A stretch of DNA of 15,866 nucleotides, taken from Bdellovibrio sp. Its GTDB lineage: Bacteria > Bdellovibrionota > Bdellovibrionia > Bdellovibrionales > Bdellovibrionaceae. Where the stretch lies: assembly GCA_003176075.1 (NCBI GenBank), contig PSRN01000257.1, positions 1 through 15,866 on the forward strand, given 5' to 3'. The position numbers and the translations under genes were made by a program. Under the pieces are notes generated by a model. That model was not told where the DNA came from, made no database searches, and worked only from the letters and a program-made list of their open reading frames with translations. Positions within the stretch are counted from its first letter, which is position 1. Every line of letters starts with the position of its first letter. Below are positions 7,622 through 14,580 of this stretch, piece after piece.

Positions 7622-8602
7622 TTGCGGGCATTTATTGCAAAACTTCTTTTCTTGATTTCGCTGTCCGCCGGCGTGGTGGGCTGGGAGTGGTGGCGACTGG
7701 AAACCGAGATTCAAGCCCTGGGCCCAGTCCATGGCAGCGTCGGTCAATTGCAAAAGCTCATGCTGCTGTACCAACAGGAACCCCAAGCTCAAGTCATTTT
7801 CGCCGGCGACTCCCGGGCGGAAAGGCAGCTCAATCCGGCGGTTTTCAGCGCCGAGGGCCATCCCGCCATCAACGTGGCGATCAGCTCGGGTGATTTGTGG
7901 ACCTTGGTGAAAACGCTGGAAGCCACCGGAATCCACAAGCTGCCATTGACTTTCATCATTTCCGCAAGCTCAGCCTACATCAACGACGGCAACAATGAAA
8001 AGGATCGCTTCACACCCGAGATTTACTTCAGCCTTACGACTTTCGAGCGACTCGTGATGTTTAAGTCCGGTTGGTTCTTGGCGGCCCGAACGATGTTGGA
8101 CGGTGAAAATGTCTACAACAACTTCACGGCGACAATCGCACAACTTGCCACCATGAAAGGAAATGACCCCCATAAAGGTTTTCTGCCCGTCGACCATCAG
8201 GATTATCACTGCGATCGCATTCGCCACGCCTCCAATGTCGCCAGATTCTCTTGGTACAAGAACGTCAATCTCGACGGTGCAAGATGGCGCCTTTTTGCCG
8301 AGGCCGTCGCCACACTTGAGACATGGCCTGGACGCTATTACATTTTTAACGGTCCGGTAACGACAGTCTATCATGCCTGCATTGATGGAACCTACGCGGC
8401 CGATGTCGAACGCGATTACGGCCTGAAGGCCAGCCAGCTCATTAAAAACCTTCGGCGGGTCCGCTTTCTCGACTTCTACAATGATCCGCTGATCCAACTT
8501 CCTGACAGCCTCTACTACGACGCCATTCATCTCGACAAGGTGGGGGCCGACCATTTTAGCAAGTGGTGGCTTGAATATCTGAAGAGAGATGGCGCGCTTT
8601 AG
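7622..8602 (+). CDS. SGNH-hydrolase-like periplasmic partner of the MBOAT acyltransferase
   Basis: A 326-aa protein with an N-terminal uncleaved signal-anchor type helix (AFIAKLLFLISLSAGVVGW, residues 2-20) and an extracytoplasmic domain. Catalytic landmarks of the SGNH/GDSL fold are present: FAGDSRAERQLNP with G62-D63-S64, and a C-terminal YYDAIHLDKVGADHF in which D300xxH303 would complete the triad. Proteins of the AlgJ/AlgX/DltD type pair with MBOAT proteins to finish O-acylation in the periplasm, and this gene follows the MBOAT gene with 11 bp between. I chose TTG 7622 because of the GAGAGG at 7609-7614; TTG 7607, overlapping the MBOAT stop, is the alternative and would add 5 residues. 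Sequence outside the motifs is not recognisable to me. It ends the first operon and converges on the GT-C-like gene. Confidence 0.8.
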   Translation: MRAFIAKLLFLISLSAGVVGWEWWRLETEIQALGPVHGSVGQLQKLMLLYQQEPQAQVIFAGDSRAERQLNPAVFSAEGHPAINVAISSGDLWTLVKTLEATGIHKLPLTFIISASSAYINDGNNEKDRFTPEIYFSLTTFERLVMFKSGWFLAARTMLDGENVYNNFTATIAQLATMKGNDPHKGFLPVDHQDYHCDRIRHASNVARFSWYKNVNLDGARWRLFAEAVATLETWPGRYYIFNGPVTTVYHACIDGTYAADVERDYGLKASQLIKNLRRVRFLDFYNDPLIQLPDSLYYDAIHLDKVGADHFSKWWLEYLKRDGAL

Positions 8603-8635
8603 AAGATGCCAGGCCCGGTTTCTTTTCAGGTCACG

Positions 8636-10213
8636 TCAGCGGCGCAATTCGAAAAGCACGGGACAGTTGATCGTGATTACGCATCCCCCGGGGCCGTTCA
8701 ATGTTTCGTAGGGCGGCGCCATGAAGCGGGGTTGGTAGTTGGAGGACAAGACTTGCTTTAGCGTGGCACTGGCGATCCCGGCGGTGAAAACATACTTGAA
8801 TTTCAAGTTGCGAACATCCGCGAAGTGACGTTGCGCTGTCTGGCTGAATTCGTCACCAAAATATCCCGTTTGGCTGAGGAGCTCGACAAGATCCCCGTTG
8901 TCCACCTGGGAATCGCGAAACTTCTTTTTAAAGAGTTGAAGATCCTCGGACAAAACGCCATCCTGCTCGTCCAACTGTTCGAGATGCGCGCGGAAATCAA
9001 TGGCCGGCTGCATGTTCTTCCATAGATTGTCGCTTTGGTGAAACACCTGACCCCAATTGGGAACAATAAAGAGATAAAGCAGAACTCCCATGATGAGCTT
9101 CAAAGAAGGGACGGACGAACGACCCAGAAGCCACGCAAAGAGCCCCCAACTGACGACCAAGAAAGGCGCGAAGTAATAGAGGCCACCCCCACTCTTGTTG
9201 AAATAAAACCCCAGAGAGTAGACGAGATAGGCCAAGAAAATAAGTGGAATTAAAATCAAAGCCCGTCGATTCAACGTCTTTTGGCGAATCCTTTGAATCA
9301 CCAAGACAAACATCGTCGCCATTAAGAACAAGATCGGAACACCACGGGAAACATTCAGAATTTCGGAAGGAAAGAGCTCAAATTCGCCAATGGGAGTCGT
9401 ATGGATGGATTTCTCATCGAAGAAAAAGCCAAAGAAGTGCCGATAATACTTATCGATGTCGAAATCAAATTGCAGTCCAAGAAATAGAAGAAAGACAGTG
9501 GTCCAAACGACGAGGACGATCAGTTTCAGACGGAAAATCGATTTCAGCCACTCGGAAGCGGGTTGAGAAGCGGGCCGTGAATCAAGGACTATTGGCAGGC
9601 CAAGAAGTACGCCCACCGCGGGGGCGTATCGCCAGTTGGCGAAAAAAGCCAGAGCGGACAAGAGCGCTGCGACCGGCGTCGACCACCGCGAAGGCTTACC
9701 ACGCGAACTCTTCTCAATCGAATGGAAAGTCACTCCCGCCAAAAAAACAGTAAGAGCCAGAGCCAGGGCATCGGAACGGCCGACCAGACCGGCGTAGGGA
9801 GCCAGATTGATCACCGAAAGAATCAAGGCCAAGGCCAAGAGCAGCGCCAGTAATAAACCCCGGCCCTCTCGTCTTCGCAAGGCCAGGAAAATTGCGCCCA
9901 CGCTGAAGAGTGGCGAAAACAAAATGAACAGTCGTGTGTTTACCTGAGAGGGGAAAAATGGCGTGATCTGGTAAAGCCAGAATTTTGCGAGTGGCTCAAA
10001 AGGACCAGGGCACATGTTGAAGTAAGCAAGTTTTGAATGATCATAGAGATTCAGTCCCTCCGACTGGGCCAAGACGAAGATCCAGGAAACGCCCTCACGA
10101 ATTTCCAATTCAAATGGAAAAATAAGAGCGCCCGAGTACAGGCGAAGAAGCAAGAAAGACATCACGGCCCCCATTGCCGAAGCTCCGAGGGTCAAAAGTT
10201 TTTCGCGATTCAT
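8636..10213 (-). CDS. Multi-pass membrane protein, GT-C glycosyltransferase-like
   Basis: A 525-aa integral membrane protein with many hydrophobic helices from residue 10 to about 400, then a soluble C-terminal part of about 120 aa. The first extracytoplasmic loop carries acidic residues (FELEIREGVSWIF), then GLNLYDHS and CPGPFEPLAKFWLY. This is the arrangement of GT-C enzymes, which use polyprenyl-phosphate sugars and keep the catalytic acid in loop 1. No family name can be given with confidence. It starts at ATG 10213 and runs opposite to its surroundings: convergent with the SGNH gene (33 bp between stops) and divergent from a GtrB-like gene. That neighbour makes the lipid-phosphate sugar such an enzyme would need, which supports a periplasmic sugar transfer role. 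An alternative is an uncharacterised polymerase or ligase-like membrane protein. Confidence 0.7.
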   Translation of the reverse strand: MNREKLLTLGASAMGAVMSFLLLRLYSGALIFPFELEIREGVSWIFVLAQSEGLNLYDHSKLAYFNMCPGPFEPLAKFWLYQITPFFPSQVNTRLFILFSPLFSVGAIFLALRRREGRGLLLALLLALALILSVINLAPYAGLVGRSDALALALTVFLAGVTFHSIEKSSRGKPSRWSTPVAALLSALAFFANWRYAPAVGVLLGLPIVLDSRPASQPASEWLKSIFRLKLIVLVVWTTVFLLFLGLQFDFDIDKYYRHFFGFFFDEKSIHTTPIGEFELFPSEILNVSRGVPILFLMATMFVLVIQRIRQKTLNRRALILIPLIFLAYLVYSLGFYFNKSGGGLYYFAPFLVVSWGLFAWLLGRSSVPSLKLIMGVLLYLFIVPNWGQVFHQSDNLWKNMQPAIDFRAHLEQLDEQDGVLSEDLQLFKKKFRDSQVDNGDLVELLSQTGYFGDEFSQTAQRHFADVRNLKFKYVFTAGIASATLKQVLSSNYQPRFMAPPYETLNGPGGCVITINCPVLFELRR

Positions 10214-10345
10214 CTATATCTTATCTTGTCGGCGAAGCGTTTGTGTTTGCAAGTCTAGTACCTCGGCTCTCGAAATCAGTTGACCGCTGGTGTAACGCAA
10301 ATCGTCGCCACGGTTTAACGCCAGATCCTCAATTGCCTGAATCAT
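10214..10345 (-). CDS. Possible 43-aa small ORF abutting the GT-C-like gene
   Basis: On the minus strand, ATG 10345 opens 43 codons ending in TAG at 10216-10214, directly followed by the ATG of the 525-aa gene (TAGATG, no gap). The peptide is hydrophilic, begins MIQAIEDLALNRGDDLRY and ends TQTLRRQDKI, with no cysteine, signal peptide or membrane segment. The frame stays open upstream into the divergent GT2 gene, so the true extent is uncertain. No strong Shine-Dalgarno lies before ATG 10345. It could be a coupled leader peptide, a remnant of a lost gene, or chance. I do not recognise it. Confidence 0.25.
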   Translation of the reverse strand: MIQAIEDLALNRGDDLRYTSGQLISRAEVLDLQTQTLRRQDKI

Positions 10346-10371
10346 CGAATCGGTGAATCCTGTCAGGAGAC
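10214..10371. other. Divergent intergenic region between GT-C-like and GtrB-like genes
   Basis: 158 bp that must hold promoters in both directions unless the small ORF is part of a longer transcript. I see no convincing -35/-10 pair. An AGGAG at 10365-10369 precedes ATG 10372 with a short 2-nt spacing. The minus-strand gene has only a purine-rich AAGATAAGATATAG before its ATG. Confidence 0.35.
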
Positions 10372-11331
10372 ATGGAAATTTCTGTGATCGTGCCCATTTT
10401 AAATGAAGAAAAAAACATCCCTGAGTTTCTTCGGCGAATCCAGGCCGCGCTGACAAAAATTGGCAATGATTATGAAATCATTTTTGCCATGGACCCCGGC
10501 TCTGATCGCAGCGAGGACGTGCTGAAAGAACATCACCGCCGTGATCCCCGCATTAAATTTTTGAAATTCTCGCGGCGCTTTGGCCAACCCATGGCCACTT
10601 TGGCAGGTCTGCAATATTCCTCGGGGGAATCGGTCGTCGTCATTGACGTGGACTTGCAAGACCCGCCCGAGCTGATCGTCCAAATGTATGAAAAGTCGCG
10701 GGAAGGCTATGACATTGTTTATGCGCAAAGAAAGAGCCGGGCGGGCGAAACCCTCATCAAGCGAATGATCGCGGGTCTTGGTTACAAAGTGATCAATCGC
10801 ATTGCCGACGTGGATATTCCGCCAAATACGGGCGACTTCCGGCTGATGAAAAGAAGAGTGGTTAATGAAGTGGTCAAGTTGAAGGAGTCGCATGGCTTTC
10901 TTCGAGGCCTGGTCGCCATTGTGGGTTTTAAGAAAGCCTCGGTGATGTACGACAGAGACCCCCGCTTTTCGGGCCAAGGGAATTACAACAGATTTCTTGG
11001 TTCTTTGCGAATTGGTTTTAACGGCATATTTTGCTTTTCCACTTACATGCTCTCGATCAGCACAATGTTCGGTTTTGCGGTGGCGAGCTTCGCCTTTGTG
11101 CTTGGCATTCTATATGCCATTTTGAAATTTCTGGGGGCCCCTTTTCCACTCGGCAATCCCACGATTGTTATTCTTGTGTTGTTTATGGGCGGAGTTCAGC
11201 TAATTTCGGTGGGTATCTTGGGTGAATACATCGGACGAATTTACGAAGAGGTTAAACAACGGCCAAAATTTATCGTCGACGCGGCCGTGGGACTTAGCTC
11301 CGCAGACGCCACGGGTGTGAAAGTGAAATAG
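10372..11331 (+). CDS. GtrB/DPM1-like polyprenyl-phosphate glycosyltransferase (GT2)
   Basis: A 319-aa GT2 enzyme of the bacterial DPM1-like (GtrB, ArnC) branch, which transfers a sugar from a nucleotide donor to undecaprenyl phosphate at the inner membrane. Evidence: N-terminal ISVIVPILNEEKNIPEFLRRI, FSRRFGQPMATLAGL, the D92-V-D94-LQDPPELI metal motif, and YAQRKSRAGETLIKR. These precede PPNTGDFRLMKRRVV and two C-terminal transmembrane helices (about 215-245 and 258-282) before EEVKQRPKFIV. The length is standard. It starts at ATG 10372 and heads the second operon. The divergent GT-C-like gene is a natural consumer of the lipid-linked sugar. Sugar identity is unknown. Confidence 0.88.
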   Translation: MEISVIVPILNEEKNIPEFLRRIQAALTKIGNDYEIIFAMDPGSDRSEDVLKEHHRRDPRIKFLKFSRRFGQPMATLAGLQYSSGESVVVIDVDLQDPPELIVQMYEKSREGYDIVYAQRKSRAGETLIKRMIAGLGYKVINRIADVDIPPNTGDFRLMKRRVVNEVVKLKESHGFLRGLVAIVGFKKASVMYDRDPRFSGQGNYNRFLGSLRIGFNGIFCFSTYMLSISTMFGFAVASFAFVLGILYAILKFLGAPFPLGNPTIVILVLFMGGVQLISVGILGEYIGRIYEEVKQRPKFIVDAAVGLSSADATGVKVK

Positions 11332-11333
11332 TC

Positions 11334-12035
11334 ATGCAATGCGTGGTGTTGGCTGGGGGCCTGGGAACGCGAATGTTGCCACGAACTGCGCAGACACCCA
11401 AAGTGTTGTTGAGGGTCGCGGGAAGACCTTTTATCGATCACCAAATTGAACTCTTGGCGCGGAAAGGTGTGAGCGAAATTCTTTATCTTGTAAGTCATCT
11501 GGCTGATCAAGTGGAGGATCATCTGCGCGGTCGTTCCTGGTCAGTGCCGGTCGGCATGCACAATGAAGGCTCGATTCCGCGTGGAACGGGCGGAGCTCTG
11601 AAATCCGCTGAGGCGAAATCTAAACTTAAAGAAGAATTTTTTCTGACTTATGGGGATTCTTACTTGCCCACCGACTGGCAGGCGGTATGGGACAAGTTCC
11701 AAGACACCGAAGATGATGTGATGATGACCGTCGTGAAGAATGACAACCGGTGGGATACGAGCAACTGCGCCATTTCCGCGGCGGGAAAATTGCTCTACGG
11801 CAAGGGGCCGCTAGCTCCAGCAGGGGCTCAACTGATTGATTACGGGCTGATCGCGATGAAAAGGACGGTGGTGGCCAAGTGGTCTGCCAATGAAAAATTC
11901 GATTTGGCGGACCGGCTCCATCAGTTGAGTGTCGAGGGACACGTGGGATTTTTCATGACGTCGGATCGCTTCTACGAAGTGGGTTCGCCCCAGGGTTTGC
12001 AGGATCTGGAGAAATACCTCGTCCAGACATTATGA
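11334..12035 (+). CDS. Sugar-1-phosphate nucleotidyltransferase, HddC-like
   Basis: A 233-aa enzyme of the NTP_transferase family, which joins a sugar-1-phosphate to a nucleotide. The N-terminal nucleotide-binding loop LAGGLGTRMLPRTAQTPKVLL contains R13 and K23, the conserved Arg and Lys of the family. Further on are GRPFIDHQIELL, EGSIPRGTGGALKSAE (base and sugar contacts) and a metal-binding TYGDSYLPTDW. The short length without added C-terminal domains fits HddC and RmlA-like minimal forms. Its neighbours (transaldolase, GmhA-like isomerase, HddA-like kinase) point to D-glycero-D-manno-heptose-1-phosphate guanylyltransferase; the nucleotide cannot be read from the motifs I see. The start is ATG 11334, 2 bp after the GtrB-like stop. 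The stop codon lies inside a 28-bp palindrome. Confidence 0.8.
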   Translation: MQCVVLAGGLGTRMLPRTAQTPKVLLRVAGRPFIDHQIELLARKGVSEILYLVSHLADQVEDHLRGRSWSVPVGMHNEGSIPRGTGGALKSAEAKSKLKEEFFLTYGDSYLPTDWQAVWDKFQDTEDDVMMTVVKNDNRWDTSNCAISAAGKLLYGKGPLAPAGAQLIDYGLIAMKRTVVAKWSANEKFDLADRLHQLSVEGHVGFFMTSDRFYEVGSPQGLQDLEKYLVQTL

Positions 12036-12057
12036 GGTCGAGTACTCGACCTCATAA
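12030..12057. promoter_or_regulatory. 28-bp perfect palindrome at the nucleotidyltransferase stop
   Basis: The half-site TTATGAGGTCGAGT (12030-12043) is followed without spacer by its exact reverse complement (12044-12057). As RNA it would form a strong hairpin of about 12 bp with a 4-nt loop. The TGA stop (12033-12035) lies in the left arm. No T-run follows (AATTGAG), so it is not a canonical rho-independent terminator. An attenuating or stabilising hairpin, or a dimeric regulator site, are the alternatives. Confidence 0.75.
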
Positions 12058-12205
12058 ATTGAGATGACGTATCGCCTCACTTTATCTCATACTGATGAGG
12101 GCATCTAAGAAGTGGTGCGGAGAAGGTGCCGGCCAGACAGTGCTGGAGAGATAGTGCTGGAGAGACAGTGTCCCAGGGAAAGGGCACGGAAGAAAGGACC
12201 AGGGA
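12036..12205. other. 170-bp leader before the transaldolase gene
   Basis: This is the longest same-strand gap of the second operon. It holds the right side of the palindrome and further short complementary segments: GAGAT 12061-12065 with ATCTC 12084-12088, CTCAT 12086-12090 with ATGAG 12095-12099, and GATG/CATC around AGGG. A 14-bp tandem repeat follows at 12136-12171. No coding sequence is convincing here, and a clear promoter is not visible. Confidence 0.5.
12136..12171 (+). repeat. 14-bp tandem repeat in the transaldolase leader
   Basis: GACAGTGCTGGAGA (12136-12149) and GATAGTGCTGGAGA (12150-12163), one mismatch, followed by a partial third unit GACAGTGT (12164-12171). The unit is not a multiple of three and lies in non-coding DNA about 35 bp before the GTG start. 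Confidence 0.85.
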
Positions 12206-12904
12206 GTGGCTCTGAAGATCTATGCCGACGGCGCAAACATTCAGGACATGATCAAACGTTATCGCGAAGGTGTCGTCTCCGGCTTTACGACGAACCCCAC
12301 TTTAATGGCCAAGGCCGGTATTAAAGACTACCAGGGCTTCGCCAAAGAAGTGTTGGCGACGATCAAAGACCTGCCCATTTCGTTCGAGGTTTTTTCAGAC
12401 GATTTTGCCGAAATGAAACGCCAAGCCCTGATCATCAAGTCTTGGGGCGAACATGTGAACGTGAAGATTCCGATCACCAACACTCGCTCTGAATCAGCCA
12501 TTCCCTTGATCGAAGATCTTTTTCGCTTGGGCGTGAAACTCAATGTCACGGCTATTTTCACTGAATTACAGTTCTCAGCACTTCGCAAAGTGACTCGTCC
12601 GGAAGATGACGTCATCGTCTCTATTTTTGCCGGCCGGATCGCCGACACGGGGGTGGATCCCATTCCGATCATGAAACGGGCCGTTGATTTGTTTCGCGAT
12701 CGGCCCAAGGCCAAAATTCTGTGGGCCAGCCCGCGGGAGGCTTTAAACATTGTGCAAGCGGAAATGGCCGGTTGCCACATCATTACGGTTACCGACGACT
12801 TGCTCACCAAACGAAGCTTGCGCAACAAAGACCTGACTGAGTACTCACTGGAAACGGTAAAGATGTTCTACAATGACGCTACAAAAGCCGGCTTTCGTCT
12901 TTAA
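12206..12904 (+). CDS. Transaldolase, small TAL/FSA-type
   Basis: A (beta/alpha)8 aldolase of 232 aa, in the short transaldolase/fructose-6-phosphate-aldolase subfamily (about 215-230 aa). It starts KIYADGANIQDM and continues GFTTNPTLMAKAG (the conserved TTNP after strand 2). The Schiff-base lysine is K87 in VNVKIPITNT. Then come LNVTAIFT, a GRIADTG loop and ILWASPREALNIVQAEMAGC. Family members move a dihydroxyacetone unit, for example fructose-6-phosphate plus erythrose-4-phosphate to sedoheptulose-7-phosphate. Next to a GmhA-like isomerase and an HddA-like kinase, I infer a dedicated supply of sedoheptulose-7-phosphate for heptose synthesis. The start is GTG 12206, supported by purine-rich AAAGGA and GGGA upstream. 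A fructose-6-phosphate aldolase activity is the main alternative. Confidence 0.85.
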   Translation: MALKIYADGANIQDMIKRYREGVVSGFTTNPTLMAKAGIKDYQGFAKEVLATIKDLPISFEVFSDDFAEMKRQALIIKSWGEHVNVKIPITNTRSESAIPLIEDLFRLGVKLNVTAIFTELQFSALRKVTRPEDDVIVSIFAGRIADTGVDPIPIMKRAVDLFRDRPKAKILWASPREALNIVQAEMAGCHIITVTDDLLTKRSLRNKDLTEYSLETVKMFYNDATKAGFRL

Positions 12905-12944
12905 AGCGCACCATTGAAAAATTTTGGTAAGAATAATGTCTGGT

Positions 12945-12949
12945 GGAGG
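12945..12949 (+). promoter_or_regulatory. Ribosome binding site (GGAGG) selecting ATG 12955
   Basis: GGAGG lies 5 nt before ATG 12955. The earlier in-frame GTG 12943 would place this site inside the gene, so ATG 12955 is preferred. Confidence 0.65.
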
Positions 12950-12954
12950 TTGAA

Positions 12955-13554
12955 ATGGCCAGTTTCTCAGAAACATTTCTCGACGAATCCCTCGCGGTCT
13001 GTCGGCAACTTAAGCCCGCAAACATTGAAGAGATGGCCGGACAACTTCGCCAGATTCGCGACCGCGGTGGAAGGCTGTTTATTTTGGGGGTCGGAGGTTC
13101 GGCGGGACACGCCGGCCACGCCGTCAACGACTTTCGCAAGCTCTGCGGCTTTGAAGCCTATGCGCCGACTGACAACGTGTCGGAGCTGACTGCGCGGACA
13201 AATGACGAAGGCTGGGAAACAACTTTCGTTGGATACTTAAAGGGTTCACGACTCGGTCCAAAAGATGGGATACTCATTTTCTCGGTGGGCGGCGGGAGCC
13301 GGGAAAAGAACGTCTCGATGAATCTGGTGCGCGCTCTTTCACTGGCCAAAGAGGTCGGGAGCACCATCCTTGGGATTGTTGGCAAGGACGGGGGCTATAC
13401 AAAAGAGGTGGCTCATGCTTGTGTCGTCGTGCCCACCGTCAATCCCAAGCACGTGACTCCGCTCACGGAGGGATTTGCCGCGGTGATTTGGCATCTTCTT
13501 GTTTCACATCCCCTGTTGAAGGTTGAAGAACCAAAATGGGAATCCATACGCTGA
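12955..13554 (+). CDS. SIS-domain sugar-phosphate isomerase, GmhA-like
   Basis: A 199-aa single SIS domain protein. Motifs are LFILGVGGSAGHAGHAVNDF (residues 41-60, first phosphate loop with S49) and ILIFSVGGGSREKNVSMNLVRAL (second Ser-rich loop). IVGKDGGYTKEVAHACVVVP and a C-terminal helix with TEGFAAVIWHLL follow, close to where GmhA-type isomerases place their catalytic Glu/His. In GmhA the reaction is sedoheptulose-7-phosphate to D-glycero-D-manno-heptose-7-phosphate; the flanking transaldolase and heptose kinase fit that. The first loop (GVGGSAGHAGHA) differs from the usual GNGGSAADAQH, so a different isomer or substrate is possible. The start is ATG 12955 because of the GGAGG 5 nt upstream; GTG 12943 would add 4 residues. 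Confidence 0.8.
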   Translation: MASFSETFLDESLAVCRQLKPANIEEMAGQLRQIRDRGGRLFILGVGGSAGHAGHAVNDFRKLCGFEAYAPTDNVSELTARTNDEGWETTFVGYLKGSRLGPKDGILIFSVGGGSREKNVSMNLVRALSLAKEVGSTILGIVGKDGGYTKEVAHACVVVPTVNPKHVTPLTEGFAAVIWHLLVSHPLLKVEEPKWESIR

Positions 13555-13587
13555 AAGGGTCACGAAAATAGATGGGGAGGGTTCTCT

Positions 13588-14580
13588 ATGAAAATCGCAG
13601 TGACCGGCGCCGCGGGCTTTATTGGCAGTCATCTCGCGGAGAATTTTTTGCGCGGGGACCACGAAGTCTTGGGACTGGATAACCTCAGCACCGGCCTCGA
13701 AGAGTTTCTCGCTCCATCGTTGAAATTCCCGAAGTTTCGATTCGAAAAACTTGAACTTTTGGAAAGTGATCAGGTCCATCGCGTCCTGAAATTCTTCGCG
13801 CCGGCACTGGTGCTTCATCTTGCCGCCAACGCCGACGTGCGAAGGGGCTTGGAGCACCCTCGCAAAGATCTTGAGCAGGGAACCCTGGTCACCTTCAACG
13901 TTCTCGAGGGCGCGCGCGCCGCTGGAGTCTCCCGCTTTGGCTACACCTCCACCGGGTCGGTCTACGGCGAACCTCAAATTTTTCCAACCCCGGAAAATTG
14001 CCCTTTTCCCGTTCAGACGAGTCTTTATGCCGCCAGCAAGCTGGCTGGCGAGGCCTTGATCCAAGCTTACTGCGAGGGCTATAAGATGCAGGGCTGTATT
14101 TTTCGCTTTGTCTCCATTCTCGGCGAGCGATACACTCACGGCCACGTGCTCGATTTTATCCGCAAGCTGAAAATCAATCCGAAACAAATTGAGGTGTTGG
14201 GCAACGGCAAGCAAAGAAAAGCTTACCTCGACGTCAGTGACTGCGTAGCCGCCATTCAGACAATTTTGAGCAAAACATCAGAGCGGGTGGCGATCTACAA
14301 TGTGGGCCCCGATGAATATTTGAACGTCGATCAGTCTCTCGACGTGCTCTGTAAGATCATGAGAGTGAGCCCGCGACGCGCGTACTCCGGCGGCGAAAGA
14401 GGTTGGATCGGCGACAGTCCATTCATTTTCCTGGACTGTCAAAAGCTGCGCGGACTGGGTTGGCGCCCGCGGCTCTCCATCGTCGAAAGCGTTGAAAGGA
14501 CAGCCCGGTTTCTTTTAGCGAACGAGTGGCTGGTCAAGTTGATCGAAGCAAGAGAAACGGAAGCGAGGGACAAGACATGA
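13588..14580 (+). CDS. NAD-dependent epimerase/dehydratase (extended SDR)
   Basis: A 330-aa nucleotide-sugar SDR. The cofactor loop is GAAGFIGSH at residues 7-15, with an acidic D-N pair (GLDNLST) typical of NAD-preferring members. LHLAANADVRRGLEHP follows, then the catalytic serine region YTSTGSVYGEP, and Y147xxxK151 in SLYAASKLAGE. The C-terminus has RKAYLDVSDCVAAI, YNVGPDEYLNVD and LGWRP, the GalE/dTDP-glucose-dehydratase-like substrate domain. It is not Gmd-like or Fcl-like. Within this run it is a candidate to epimerise or dehydrate the NDP-heptose or another precursor. The start is ATG 13588 with GGGGAGG upstream. Its stop overlaps the kinase start (ATGA), so the two are translationally coupled. 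Exact reaction unknown. Confidence 0.85.
   Translation: MKIAVTGAAGFIGSHLAENFLRGDHEVLGLDNLSTGLEEFLAPSLKFPKFRFEKLELLESDQVHRVLKFFAPALVLHLAANADVRRGLEHPRKDLEQGTLVTFNVLEGARAAGVSRFGYTSTGSVYGEPQIFPTPENCPFPVQTSLYAASKLAGEALIQAYCEGYKMQGCIFRFVSILGERYTHGHVLDFIRKLKINPKQIEVLGNGKQRKAYLDVSDCVAAIQTILSKTSERVAIYNVGPDEYLNVDQSLDVLCKIMRVSPRRAYSGGERGWIGDSPFIFLDCQKLRGLGWRPRLSIVESVERTARFLLANEWLVKLIEARETEARDKT

Noticed and set aside
9244..9753. 169-codon plus-strand frame inside the GT-C-like gene
   Set aside because: Its composition is rich in Arg, Ser and Lys with no domain, and it is antisense to a long hydrophobic membrane-protein frame with consistent helices.
12030..12057. Palindrome as a rho-independent terminator
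   Set aside because: The stem is strong but is followed by AATTGAG rather than a U-rich tract, and genes downstream belong to the same apparent pathway, so I list it only as a structural or regulatory element.
12112..12324. 70-codon frame in the transaldolase leader
   Set aside because: It runs out of frame into the transaldolase gene and consists mostly of repeat-derived Arg/Gly residues; no evidence of coding.
13504..14214. 236-codon minus-strand frame opposite the epimerase gene
   Set aside because: The opposite strand has the complete SDR motif set and a strong ribosome binding site; this is a shadow frame.
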